This document shows, one piece after another, positions 25,485 to 33,490 of a stretch of DNA of 64,000 nucleotides. The stretch spans positions 744,001-808,000 of the forward strand of contig CAXXFB010000001.1 in NCBI GenBank assembly GCA_963674545.2, in the 5' to 3' direction. Within the stretch, counting starts at the first letter, position 1. Every line of letters starts with the position of its first letter. The notes below the pieces were generated by a model, which worked only from the letters and a program-made list of their open reading frames with translations, was not told the origin of the DNA and did not search any database. The position numbers were made by a program, and so were the translations under genes. Source of the DNA: JABGQS01 sp963674545. Lineage in GTDB: Bacteria; Bacillota; Clostridia; Christensenellales; SZUA-584.

Positions 25485-26399
25485 CTAATATATTTCACTG
25501 CTCTTCGCAGTAGCCTTAAGGTACACAACAGTGACTATGCCCAGAATAACTGCTGTTACAAGCATCAAAGCAGCTGCATATCCGTAATCACTCGAAGTAT
25601 TAGTAGTAAAGAATAGCTTATATATATAACTCATCATAACTTCTGTTTTTCCGTTTGGCGCCCCGTTTGTCATTACTATTACCAAGTCCGTGGTTTTCAA
25701 AGACCCAAGCAGCGCATTCATAACTACCATCTGCGTCACCGGTCCCAGCATCGGGATCGTTACGTGGAAAAACTGCTGGCTGGGTTTGGCCCCGTCTATG
25801 GCTGCCGCCTCATACATCTCCAATGGTATGCTTTGCAAGCCCGTCATAAAGAACAGCATATTAATACCGAAATTTTGCCATATAGAAGTTATCATTAGAA
25901 CTATCATTGCAAGCGTTCCATCCGTAAACCATGATATGCGTTTTCCGCCCACCGCTCTTATAAACTCATTTACAACCCCATTATATGAACCAAATAAATA
26001 GTAAAAAACTATGCCCATTACAGCGACAGAGAGCATCGACGGCAGAAAGAATACAGACCTGAAAAAGCTTCTTCCTCTAAGCTTTCGTGCCAGTAAAGAT
26101 GCAAGTACTAACGCAAGAGGAAGCTCGACTGCAAGCTTGCCTAATGCAAAAATAAATGTGTTCTTAACTGCTTGCCAATATCTTGCCGAGTCTGTAAAAA
26201 CTCTGACGAAATTATCCAGCCCGACAAAGTTAAGCGGCGTGCCGGAACCACCATAACTATATAGGCAATATCTGGCTACCCAGCAAAGCGGAAATATAAC
26301 GAACAAAGCAAGTCCTATAACACTGATCGATATCATAGCGTACGATTGTATCAGCTCTTCCCTTCGCAGCTTATTGAATCTGCCTGTTTTCCTTGCCAT
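25485..26399 (-). CDS. sugar ABC transporter permease (MalF type)
   Basis: A 304-residue CUT1 permease. Six hydrophobic helices are visible, and the EAA loop reads MYEAAAIDGAKPSQQFFHVT near residue 210. I start at ATG 26399 (MARKTGRFNKL), with ggagg seven bases before, rather than an in-frame TTG four codons upstream that overlaps the ribosome site. It is separated from the solute-binding protein gene by a 190-base gap containing two stem-loops, a common arrangement that keeps permease levels below those of the binding protein. Confidence 0.93.
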   Translation of the reverse strand: MARKTGRFNKLRREELIQSYAMISISVIGLALFVIFPLCWVARYCLYSYGGSGTPLNFVGLDNFVRVFTDSARYWQAVKNTFIFALGKLAVELPLALVLASLLARKLRGRSFFRSVFFLPSMLSVAVMGIVFYYLFGSYNGVVNEFIRAVGGKRISWFTDGTLAMIVLMITSIWQNFGINMLFFMTGLQSIPLEMYEAAAIDGAKPSQQFFHVTIPMLGPVTQMVVMNALLGSLKTTDLVIVMTNGAPNGKTEVMMSYIYKLFFTTNTSSDYGYAAALMLVTAVILGIVTVVYLKATAKSSEIY

Positions 26400-26435
26400 A
26401 AATTCCTCCAAATTATCCGGATATTTTTTAGTAAA

Positions 26436-26479
26436 AAAGATGCTGTTAAAAATCTTACCATATGGATAAAAGCATCTTT
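26436..26479 (-). terminator. probable attenuator before the permease genes
   Basis: A 9-bp inverted repeat (aaagatgct at 26436-26444, agcatcttt at 26471-26479) with a 26-base loop ends, on the minus strand, in a run of six T. It resembles a rho-independent terminator and would lower transcription into the permease genes. The long loop makes it weaker than a classical one. Confidence 0.5.
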
Positions 26480-26536
26480 AGTTAAGTAATATTATCATCC
26501 CTGCAGAGCTAAAGCTTAGCAACAAGCTCTTGCAAT

Positions 26537-26563
26537 CCCCGCCAAAGAGAAACCTTGGCGGGG
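26537..26563 (-). other. GC-rich stem-loop after the solute-binding protein gene
   Basis: ccccgccaa (26537-26545) and ttggcgggg (26555-26563) form a perfect 9-bp stem just downstream of the lipoprotein gene. No U-tract follows on the minus strand. Such hairpins between binding-protein and permease genes usually stabilise the upstream message; that role is inferred. Confidence 0.55.
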
Positions 26564-26590
26564 CTGCAAAAAGTCATTTTTATATTTTAG

Positions 26591-28039
26591 TTATTTCTCC
26601 AGGCTATACGGTGTCTCATAAATACTCGTGTTGATTAGCCCGTCTTCTTTTGCCTGCTGATACGCTTCATTGTAACGCTCGTTAAGGGCATCGATTTCCG
26701 CATCCCAAGTTGTCTCTCCAAGCATAATATTTGTAAATACTGTCTCGAAGTTGTCGCCTTCTATTGTCAACAATCCATCCGGGAATACATTAACAGCTGC
26801 AAAATTCGTTATATCAGACATCTCTGCCCAGTTTTTGAGCTCATTCTCAAAACCAGCTGCTTTGACTGCCTCAATGATGCTTTCCTCATGAGGTATTATA
26901 GAACTATTTGAATATAGTTTACCATAAAGGTCTTCGCTGTGCAGGAATTTCATAACTTCAACTACTGCCCACATTCTGTCGTCTGTTACAGCCGATGATA
27001 TAGAAACATTTGCACGGTTCAGATATACTCCCTTATACGGTGCTTCGCCCGGTTCATATGTCGGAACATCTGCGACACCCCAATCGAAATCACACGGGAA
27101 CTGTATGTTATATACAGCAATGTCATATGATGGTGCAATTTCCATACCAACCAAACCTTCAGCGAATCTGTTCCTTATCGGGTCAATGTGCTGGTCAAGC
27201 GGTGACGGGAACATTGAATCTTCCTGATACATCTGAGTGACTGCATCCACTACAGGTTTAAATGGCGTGAAATTGTACTCAGCGTTTGTATTGTCAAAAT
27301 AACCAACACCTGTGCTAGACATTGTGGCTTTGAAAGCCTGGCGGCGCCATGCTATCGAAAACATTGTCGTCCAGCCAAAGCCATAGTAATCGCCATTGCC
27401 TTTTTCAGTTATGATTCGTGCATACTCCACCATGTCGTCCCAAGTATCCGGAGGTCCTTCAAGGCCGCACTCTTCAAATATCTCTTTGTTGTAAACCATC
27501 TTTATAGGAACAACTTCGAGCGGAAGAGCTACCAGCATGTCTCCATCCAGGTTAACACCCTGTGCAAGATACGGTTCAAATCTAGCAATAAGATCTTCAA
27601 GACCTTCCACTTCGTACAGGTCTTTTATCCATCCGGCATTGATCCAGTTTGTCCTGCCGTATGCATCAAGGATATCCGGGAAAGTTCCTGCTTCCATCAT
27701 TGTCTGTGCAGCTGTTGAATAGTTATCTATATTTGTTTCCATAACTATCTTTATGCCTTTTTCTGCACCAACGGTAGCATTCCAGTTTGCAACCTCTTCT
27801 TCAAGAAGCGCTTTGTATGCCCCGATGCTGGAGAACCAGTATACCTCTTCTACTTCTTTGTCTCCGCTGTCCGAAGAACCACTGTCCGAAGAACCGCTGT
27901 CTGAAGAACCACTGTCCGAAGAACCGCTGTCCGAAGAACCACTGTCAGCCACATCGCCTGTATCAGTCGTATTATCACAACCGACAAATAAAACACATGC
28001 CATTGCCAACGCCAAGATAAGTGCCAAGACTCTTTTCAT
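26591..28039 (-). CDS. extracellular solute-binding lipoprotein of sugar ABC transporter
   Basis: A 482-residue lipoprotein that captures the sugar outside the membrane and hands it to the permeases. The start at 28039 (MKRVLALILALAMACVLF) has aaggagg upstream. A signal peptide with lipobox LFVGC is followed by a low-complexity linker of SSDSG units that spaces the domain from the membrane. The family-1 solute-binding fold follows from about residue 60 (YWFSSIGAYKALLEEEVANW). A longer upstream reading lacks a ribosome site. First gene of the importer operon, divergent from the LacI regulator at 28490. Confidence 0.93.
   Translation of the reverse strand: MKRVLALILALAMACVLFVGCDNTTDTGDVADSGSSDSGSSDSGSSDSGSSDSGSSDSGDKEVEEVYWFSSIGAYKALLEEEVANWNATVGAEKGIKIVMETNIDNYSTAAQTMMEAGTFPDILDAYGRTNWINAGWIKDLYEVEGLEDLIARFEPYLAQGVNLDGDMLVALPLEVVPIKMVYNKEIFEECGLEGPPDTWDDMVEYARIITEKGNGDYYGFGWTTMFSIAWRRQAFKATMSSTGVGYFDNTNAEYNFTPFKPVVDAVTQMYQEDSMFPSPLDQHIDPIRNRFAEGLVGMEIAPSYDIAVYNIQFPCDFDWGVADVPTYEPGEAPYKGVYLNRANVSISSAVTDDRMWAVVEVMKFLHSEDLYGKLYSNSSIIPHEESIIEAVKAAGFENELKNWAEMSDITNFAAVNVFPDGLLTIEGDNFETVFTNIMLGETTWDAEIDALNERYNEAYQQAKEDGLINTSIYETPYSLEK
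27866..27940 (-). repeat. 15-bp tandem repeat encoding the lipoprotein linker
   Basis: Five adjacent 15-base units (gctgtccgaagaacc alternating with actgtccgaagaacc, one unit with a c-to-t change) encode the SSDSG repeats. The alternation makes a 30-base higher-order unit. Because the unit is a multiple of three, copy-number change would alter linker length without breaking the frame. Confidence 0.9.
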
Positions 28040-28489
28040 ATTATCCTCCTTTTTATTATATGGTTTATTATAGTCTCTTTCTTTGAGACCAACACCAAAA
28101 CGAAAATATATAATTCTCAAGTAATCTCTATAATAGTTTTAGTTTTTTATCGAAAATTACTCGCTTTATTAACTAGATTGTTTTCGTGGCTGTTTCTCTT
28201 TTTATTCACATATTGTGTTAATTTGGGGCTGTTATTCATTGCTTTTTTAATAATATATAAAAATTATAGTTATTTGTCAACAATATTTCGAAATTTTCGG
28301 TATATATTTTTTTTATTTTCGAAATTTTCGGTATTTCCATACAATTATGCAGTAATCCGCAATAATCCGTCCTTACTAAAAAGATTCTTTCTACAAAAGT
28401 TTCGAAAAATCCTTGAATAATTATAGTAATTGCTATATAGTAGTATTGTTCGAAATAAATGTTTTATTAAATTTAAAACAGAGGTTATT
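28040..28489. promoter_or_regulatory. divergent control region between importer operon and LacI regulator
   Basis: This 450-base A+T-rich region has no gene I can support. For the importer, a TATAAT lies on the minus strand at 28072-28067; its -35 box is poor. For the regulator, TTGAAT (28413-28418), 17 bases and TATAGT (28436-28441) form a plus-strand promoter. The 18-base sequence tttcgaaattttcggtat occurs twice exactly (28286-28303 and 28317-28334), 31 bases apart. Further ttcgaaa boxes lie at 28401 and 28449, on either side of the regulator promoter. A tttcgaaa palindrome with central CG fits a LacI-type operator, so the regulator may repress both itself and the importer. Confidence 0.55.
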
Positions 28490-29506
28490 ATGACGACATT
28501 AAAAGAACTTGCCGAGATCGCCGGTGTGTCGGTATCTACCGTTTCAAAGGCACTGAACGATTCCAATGACATTGGGGAAGATACGAAACAGCGCATTGTC
28601 GATCTTGCCAGTACCTACGGGTACAACAAAAACATAAAGAAAAGAAAGGCTCTTCTTGGCGACGGTCCGAAAATAGCAGTTATCTATTCAGATATAACGA
28701 GTAACTATTATTCAAGGCTTATAGAGATGTTCGATAACCATATCACCGAGATGAACGGTGTTATGGTTATGGGAAGCGCACGCTTTGCCACACAACGGAT
28801 AATTGAACTGTGCAGATATTTCGAGGCTTGCGAATCTGTTGACGGCATTATATGCGTGTCACCGTTCAATGTGTTTGGTGACATTCCCCAGTTCTCCATC
28901 CCAATGGTAGGGCTCTCCTACCCCAGCTTCGAGACTCATCCTTATGACTACATCTGTGTCAATGATGGTGTCGGGATAGATGAAGGCGTCGCAAGTTTCA
29001 AAAAGCATGGGCATACAAAAATTGCGTTTCTGAGCGAAAAGCTTACTTCCCACCGGCTGGATTTTTTCCTGGATTCTATGGAAGGACACGGACTTGAAGT
29101 TGACCAGTCTCTTATCCGGGTAAGTGACTTTAGGTTTGAGCAGGCCGGTGTCGAAATGATGAACGATATCATAGAAAAAGGCAACATTCCCACCGCAGTA
29201 TTCGCAGCATACGACGATATTGCCGTCGGCGCCGCAAAAGCAATCGACGAAGCGGGGCTCAAGATACCTGACGATATTTCAATTGCTGGCGTTGATAACA
29301 CAATGTGTATGTTGGATGAGCACCATATGCTAGCCTCCGTTAACTGTCATATGGAGGAACAGGTGGATATCGCCGTAAGTATGCTCATGAAAAAAGTTGA
29401 AAACCCGGATTTCAAAGTTATACAAAATGTTAATCTTAGAACCAGCTTTATAGAACGAAACACTATAGACGCGGTAAAAAACCGGGAACTAAAAATTGCA
29501 GATTAG
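28490..29506 (+). CDS. LacI family transcriptional regulator
   Basis: A 338-residue LacI/GalR repressor and the only secure plus-strand gene here. The helix-turn-helix is LKELAEIAGVSVSTVSKALN, with the hinge near residues 45-58. The sensor domain shows ICVNDGVGIDEGV, KHGHTKIAFLSE, FAAYDDIAVGAAKAIDEAG and PDDISIAGVDNT. I start at ATG 28490, six bases after agagg; an upstream in-frame ATG at 28430 lies within the promoter. It is divergent from the ABC importer, its likely target, with the sugar or a derivative as inducer. A terminator follows directly. Confidence 0.94.
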   Translation: MTTLKELAEIAGVSVSTVSKALNDSNDIGEDTKQRIVDLASTYGYNKNIKKRKALLGDGPKIAVIYSDITSNYYSRLIEMFDNHITEMNGVMVMGSARFATQRIIELCRYFEACESVDGIICVSPFNVFGDIPQFSIPMVGLSYPSFETHPYDYICVNDGVGIDEGVASFKKHGHTKIAFLSEKLTSHRLDFFLDSMEGHGLEVDQSLIRVSDFRFEQAGVEMMNDIIEKGNIPTAVFAAYDDIAVGAAKAIDEAGLKIPDDISIAGVDNTMCMLDEHHMLASVNCHMEEQVDIAVSMLMKKVENPDFKVIQNVNLRTSFIERNTIDAVKNRELKIAD

Positions 29507-29516
29507 ATTTTTTATC

Positions 29517-29541
29517 AGCAGCCTTGCAATTCATGGCTGCT
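29517..29541 (+). terminator. terminator of the LacI regulator
   Basis: agcagcc (29517-29523) pairs with ggctgct (29535-29541), followed on the plus strand by ttttatttt. It lies 11 bases after the regulator stop and abuts the stop codon of the convergent amidohydrolase gene. Confidence 0.75.
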
Positions 29542-29542
29542 T

Positions 29543-30757
29543 TTATTTTACAAGGAAATCTTTTCGGATCTCATTTCCGACTGAGAATACCCTTTCCACT
29601 TCTAAAAGCGCATCCAGGTCTTCCAAGGGATTGTTTTTTACTAAAAGCAAATCTGCTATTTTGCCTTCTTCAATAGTACCGATAACATCATCCATACGCA
29701 GAATCTTTGCTGCATTGATTGTAGCAGTCTGAATGGCCTGTATCTTGCTCAGTCCGCATTCATTAAAAAGCTTCAGCTCAGAATACAGCGAGCCAAGAGT
29801 ATCGCTGCCTGCACCTATTAGAATTCCTTTCTTATGAGCTTTTTTTACACTCTCACGCTGCGGGTCTGCAACTGAATCCCGCATTATCCTTGCGAGCTGC
29901 TTGCTGCCGCTTTGCTCTTCCTTGTCGGCCACAGCTTTAATACCGCTCATAGTGGGCACATAATAAACGTTTCTTTGTTTCATTATATCAAGCGCCCTCT
30001 CCGTCAAAACAGCGCCGTGCTCGATTCCGTCAACGCCGCCAATCAGTGCATTTATAACCGGTGCCTCACCCATTGCATGCACAGTCACATCCTTTTTATG
30101 GCTGTGAGCAACCGCTGTAGCAGCAGTTATCTCTTCAACGTCCATCTCGGTCCAGTCCGGGTGCTCATGCTCCGGCATACCTCCGAGGCCGCCGCTCACC
30201 ATCAGTTTTATGAAATCAGCGCCCATTTTTATCTCCTGCCTGACCGCCTTCTTCACTTCTGCCGGCCCGTCCGCCTCTACAGCGCCTTTATACCTGTGTG
30301 TCTCATGCCCGCCTGTAGATGCTATTCCAAGCCCGCAAACAATGAGCCTGGGGCCTGGTATCAGCCCTTCGTTGATGCATGCTTTAAGCTCGCTGGCAGT
30401 TCTGCCGACAGAACAAGCGTCCCGCAGCGTGGTAATTCCCTGTGAAAGAGCATACCATGCGTTTTTAGCCGCAAAAATCATACGTTTTGCGTCAGATGAG
30501 TTTTCAACATACGGCGCCCCCTGGCGGAACACTCCTTCCGCTCTCGAAAGATGTCTGCGGTTGATGTGTACGTGAAGGTTTATTAGTCCGGGCAAAAGAA
30601 AACCGTTATCAGCGTCTATAGTCTTATCCGCCTGCATATCCGGCTCGCCATGTCCTATCAACTCTATCCTATTATCTTTTAATAGTACAAAGCCCCTTTC
30701 CAGGGGCGAATCACTTATCCCGTCAATTACCCGGCAGTTTTTTATAAGAGTTGTCAC
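29543..30757 (-). CDS. amidohydrolase family protein
   Basis: A 404-residue cytoplasmic metal hydrolase of the amidohydrolase superfamily, close in layout to imidazolonepropionase-like/Xaa-Pro dipeptidase-type members. Metal and catalytic segments: HVH in GLINLHVHINRRH, Lys in ADFIKLMVSGG (probable carbamylated bridge), His in VTVHAMGE, His in GIEHGAVL, Asp in AGSDTLGSLYSELKLF. The C-terminal beta-sandwich ends in IEEGKIADLLLVKNNPLEDL, typical of the family. The start is GTG at 30757 with ctggaggag upstream. Such enzymes cleave cyclic amides or peptides; the substrate is unknown. It converges on the LacI regulator and may not belong to the sugar operon. Confidence 0.85.
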   Translation of the reverse strand: MTTLIKNCRVIDGISDSPLERGFVLLKDNRIELIGHGEPDMQADKTIDADNGFLLPGLINLHVHINRRHLSRAEGVFRQGAPYVENSSDAKRMIFAAKNAWYALSQGITTLRDACSVGRTASELKACINEGLIPGPRLIVCGLGIASTGGHETHRYKGAVEADGPAEVKKAVRQEIKMGADFIKLMVSGGLGGMPEHEHPDWTEMDVEEITAATAVAHSHKKDVTVHAMGEAPVINALIGGVDGIEHGAVLTERALDIMKQRNVYYVPTMSGIKAVADKEEQSGSKQLARIMRDSVADPQRESVKKAHKKGILIGAGSDTLGSLYSELKLFNECGLSKIQAIQTATINAAKILRMDDVIGTIEEGKIADLLLVKNNPLEDLDALLEVERVFSVGNEIRKDFLVK

Positions 30758-30806
30758 GTTTTGCTCTCCTCCAGATGTTTTAATCTGTATGGCGTTTATA
30801 TAACTT

Positions 30807-31478
30807 TTATGAATTGCAGCCCGTAGTCCTTATTACCTCATCATAACCGAAAACGCTTACAAATTCATCCTGTATTTCTTTGCTTACCGCATTAAAATCA
30901 GCTTTGCTGCCTGTCTCCTTTTCAATAGATGTAACACCAAATCCGGCAAGCCCGCATGGAACGATCATATCAAAAAAAGAAAGATCCGTATTAACATTAA
31001 GCGCAAACCCGTGCATTGTCACCCACTTGCTGACCGAGATACCCATTGCCGCAATTTTATTATTGCCTATCCAGACGCCCGTATGCACACCTGTCTTTTT
31101 CTCTGCGTCGATGTTAAACCGGCGCTTTAGCACATCTATCATAACATCCTGTAGATTGTTTATATATCTTCTTAAGTCCTTGCCGTGCTGCATCAGGTCT
31201 AGTATCGGATAAACTACCAGCTGCCCCGGCCCGTGGAATGTTATGTCTCCTCCACGCTCCACTTCTACAGTCTGTATCCCTTTTTCTTTCAGAAGCTGCT
31301 CACTCACCAATATGTTAGAGTATTCCCCACGTTTGCCAAGCGTCAACACAGGGTTGTGTTCCACCACCATAAGTGTATCCGGTATGCTTTCTTCTATCCT
31401 CTCCTGCTGCAGTTTGCGCTGAAGCTCCAGCGCTTCAAAATAGTCTATCCTGCCGTAATCGATTATGTTAAGTTTCAT
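30807..31478 (-). CDS. lipB: lipoyl(octanoyl) transferase LipB
   Basis: A 223-residue cytoplasmic enzyme that moves octanoyl from acyl carrier protein to the lipoyl domains of 2-oxoacid dehydrogenases or the glycine-cleavage H protein. Diagnostic motifs: VVEHNPVLTLGKRG, RGGDITFHGPGQLVVYPI, KTGVHTGVWIGNNKIAAMGI with the catalytic Lys, and MIVPCGLAG with the catalytic Cys. Length is normal. ATG 31478 has a ggggggc run upstream. No lipA or lipoylated enzyme gene is nearby in the window, so it stands alone between an amidohydrolase and a lipoprotein. Confidence 0.96.
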   Translation of the reverse strand: MKLNIIDYGRIDYFEALELQRKLQQERIEESIPDTLMVVEHNPVLTLGKRGEYSNILVSEQLLKEKGIQTVEVERGGDITFHGPGQLVVYPILDLMQHGKDLRRYINNLQDVMIDVLKRRFNIDAEKKTGVHTGVWIGNNKIAAMGISVSKWVTMHGFALNVNTDLSFFDMIVPCGLAGFGVTSIEKETGSKADFNAVSKEIQDEFVSVFGYDEVIRTTGCNS

Positions 31479-31611
31479 ATGCCCCCCAAAAGAAACAGCT
31501 CATTATAGTAAAAGTTTACTCCGGAATTGCCCTCGAAAAATATATTATATTTGTTTTACCGGATAATATCAAACATGGCTGATCATTTTATTATGCATTT
31601 AAAAAGTTTTT

Positions 31612-32151
31612 TCAACCGCGTAATAAATTAGTAAAAAAGCCTTGCGTGTCAAAGTAGCTTTCTCTTGCCCTTTCAGGATATGCACTGTATGCAAGAATCG
31701 CAGTGCCCTCAGCAACAAATAACACTAACCCAAAATCACCCGCTTCCCATAAAGCAGTATTTGCAACTTCTCCCCATTCTTCTTCATCAGGGCTTCCGTA
31801 TTTACTTAACTCTTTTTTCAACTCTTCAAATACATCGTCCTTATCAAGATCGTTTTCATCTTCATAGTAATATATTAGTTCAGTTATTAGTATTAGCTTA
31901 TCGTCTTTAAAGTCATAAGATACGTTGCTGATATAATCACCATAATTATTTACACCATCATAATAGCTCAGGTATTTATATCCCTCTTCCTCACTTACTT
32001 CGCCTACATTGCTTTCATTTTGCTGCACCTGTTCGACTGAATCTCCAAAGTGGCTGCCCCTGAACGCAAACCCTTTCTCACAGGCAGTAAGAAATATCAG
32101 TGTTACTATTAACAATATATTGATGATAATTTTTATTTTACTTCCAAACAT
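31612..32151 (-). CDS. hypothetical lipoprotein
   Basis: A 179-residue predicted lipoprotein. The start MFGSKIKIIINILLIVTLIF leads a signal peptide ending in lipobox LTAC, so it should be lipid-anchored outside the membrane. The mature part is strongly acidic (DEEEWGEV, EDENDLDKDDVFEEL), with a beta-rich pattern of Tyr pairs. I start at ATG 32151 because gtgagg lies six bases before; a GTG four codons upstream overlaps that site. No recognised domain. It is transcribed towards lipB and may mark the boundary of the polysaccharide locus. Confidence 0.72.
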   Translation of the reverse strand: MFGSKIKIIINILLIVTLIFLTACEKGFAFRGSHFGDSVEQVQQNESNVGEVSEEEGYKYLSYYDGVNNYGDYISNVSYDFKDDKLILITELIYYYEDENDLDKDDVFEELKKELSKYGSPDEEEWGEVANTALWEAGDFGLVLFVAEGTAILAYSAYPERARESYFDTQGFFTNLLRG

Positions 32152-32229
32152 TTTTAACCTCACATGATGTCTGAAAAGCTATTATTTGTCTGGACTTTAT
32201 ATCATATCCTTTGCTCTGTACTTAAGTTT

Positions 32230-32346
32230 TCATTTTAGTTCTTGATATGATATTTTCCCCCAGCGATTACTTATATTATTAATATGTTCTGCTAATTCAA
32301 GAACACTATATCCCGCACCGCTGGCACCATATATGCACAGAATCAA
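32230..32346 (-). pseudogene. N-terminal stub of a NeuD/PglD-type sugar O/N-acyltransferase
   Basis: A 38-codon frame starting at TTG 32346, with ggagg seven bases upstream, begins LCIYGASGAGYSVLELAEHI and continues NNISNRWGKI before stopping at 32230. The start and the IYGASGAG nucleotide-binding loop match the PglD/NeuD N-terminal domain of acetyltransferases that act on amino sugars. The whole left-handed beta-helix catalytic part (normally about 170 more residues) is missing. Promoter (TTGCAG, 18 bases, TATAAT at 32373-32402) and ribosome site remain intact. It is most likely a truncated remnant, in the position where a capsule locus would carry its acetyltransferase. Confidence 0.6.
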
Positions 32347-32372
32347 CTTACAGCCTCCAAAGGTTAATATAA

Positions 32373-32402
32373 ATTATAGCATCATAAACCGTTAACCTGC
32401 AA
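32373..32402 (-). promoter_or_regulatory. promoter before the acyltransferase stub
   Basis: Minus-strand TTGCAG (32402-32397), 18-base spacer and TATAAT (32378-32373), 26 bases before the TTG start. The -35 box overlaps one arm of a 10-bp inverted repeat (taacctgcaa at 32393-32402, ttgcaggtta at 32424-32433), which could be an operator or the end of the upstream polysaccharide transcript. Confidence 0.4.
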
Positions 32403-32463
32403 CGTCAATTGTAACTCTTATTCTTGCAGGTTATATTAAAAGTAAAGATATTTATCCATATTG

Positions 32464-33477
32464 CTATTCACTTATTATTGAAATACAAATATCCTTATGT
32501 GATACGACTCCAATCTTTTCTTTTAAAACATCATCTTCGAGTCTTTCATTGTTTAACCACTTCACAATCGCAAGCGGTAAGTTAACCCCGGAAACGTGAC
32601 TGAAAGGATAGCCTCCCCCAAATCTAGCATTCATTTCTAAAATATACGCAATGTTATCTTTAATGAATACATCTACATCCAAATTCCCAATATGCCCGAG
32701 AATTCTGCCAATTTCTTCGCCAAGTTCTTTTAGTTGTTTATTAGCTACTGTCTTTGCACAATCCGTTTCTCCGGATCTCATTGCGTATTTCAGTTTTACA
32801 ACGGTATTCTGATAAACTCCATTTAAATCATTGATTATATCAAGGCCATATTCCTGGCCTCTTAATTTTTCTTGTATCATCACGCTGTTTTTAATGTCCA
32901 TTCCAGACTCATGCTTAAGATAAGTATTGCTAATCGCATTTTGAGTTTTACTATAAAACACTTCAAGCTCTTGCTCATCACACGCTTCATATACTCCAAT
33001 AGAGCCTGTACCCCATCGAGGTTTAATCATTAATGGGAATTCAAGCTGCTTTTTTCTTATATTTTTTATAGCAATATCAAGCCCGATGCAGGTCTTAGGA
33101 GAATTAAATCCTTTTTCCAGCAAGTATACATGTGTTTTCCATTTGTCATTACATATATCTATTACATTTTTATCCGACACCAGTACTTTAGTGCCGATTC
33201 TCTCAAATTTCATCTTGTGCTTTGATAGAACATATAAGTCCAGATCAAACAATGAAATAATTGCTCCTATTTTATTTGCCTTGCAGTACTCTAATAAAAA
33301 AGGTATATACGAATCATCATATATCAATGGCGAAACCACGCTTTTATCAGCACGAGTAAAAGCCGGCGTAATATCAGTACTATTTGAGACGTGTATCTCA
33401 CCGTCTGCACCAATCGCCTCTTTAAAGTAATCAACTAAATAACTTCTGCGTCCCACCGAGGTCAATAATATATTCAT
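32464..33477 (-). CDS. ATP-grasp domain protein (carbamoyl-phosphate-synthase/PylC-like)
   Basis: A 337-residue ATP-grasp enzyme, a fold that joins a carboxylate to an amine or thiol using ATP. The N-terminal preATP-grasp domain starts MNILLTSVGRRSYLVDYF. The ATP-binding part shows PLMIKPRWGTGSIGVYEA (P-loop-like), QEKLRGQEYGLD and the metal-binding segment YILEMNARFGGGYPFSH. I start at ATG 33477, with gcggggg upstream; an earlier in-frame ATG overlaps the formyltransferase end without a ribosome site. Related genes occur in bacterial polysaccharide loci, where a ligase could add an amino acid or organic acid to an amino sugar. The actual substrates are unknown. Confidence 0.85.
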   Translation of the reverse strand: MNILLTSVGRRSYLVDYFKEAIGADGEIHVSNSTDITPAFTRADKSVVSPLIYDDSYIPFLLEYCKANKIGAIISLFDLDLYVLSKHKMKFERIGTKVLVSDKNVIDICNDKWKTHVYLLEKGFNSPKTCIGLDIAIKNIRKKQLEFPLMIKPRWGTGSIGVYEACDEQELEVFYSKTQNAISNTYLKHESGMDIKNSVMIQEKLRGQEYGLDIINDLNGVYQNTVVKLKYAMRSGETDCAKTVANKQLKELGEEIGRILGHIGNLDVDVFIKDNIAYILEMNARFGGGYPFSHVSGVNLPLAIVKWLNNERLEDDVLKEKIGVVSHKDICISIISE

Positions 33478-33490
33478 CTCATACCCCCGC

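Noticed and set aside
27866..27940. CRISPR-like short repeat array
   Set aside because: Units are directly adjacent, only 15 bases, in frame and encode a lipoprotein linker; there are no spacers or cas genes.
28178..28420. 80-codon plus-strand frame between importer and LacI regulator
   Set aside because: Phe/Leu-rich translation of an A+T-rich region, no ribosome site, and it covers the repeated operator-like boxes.
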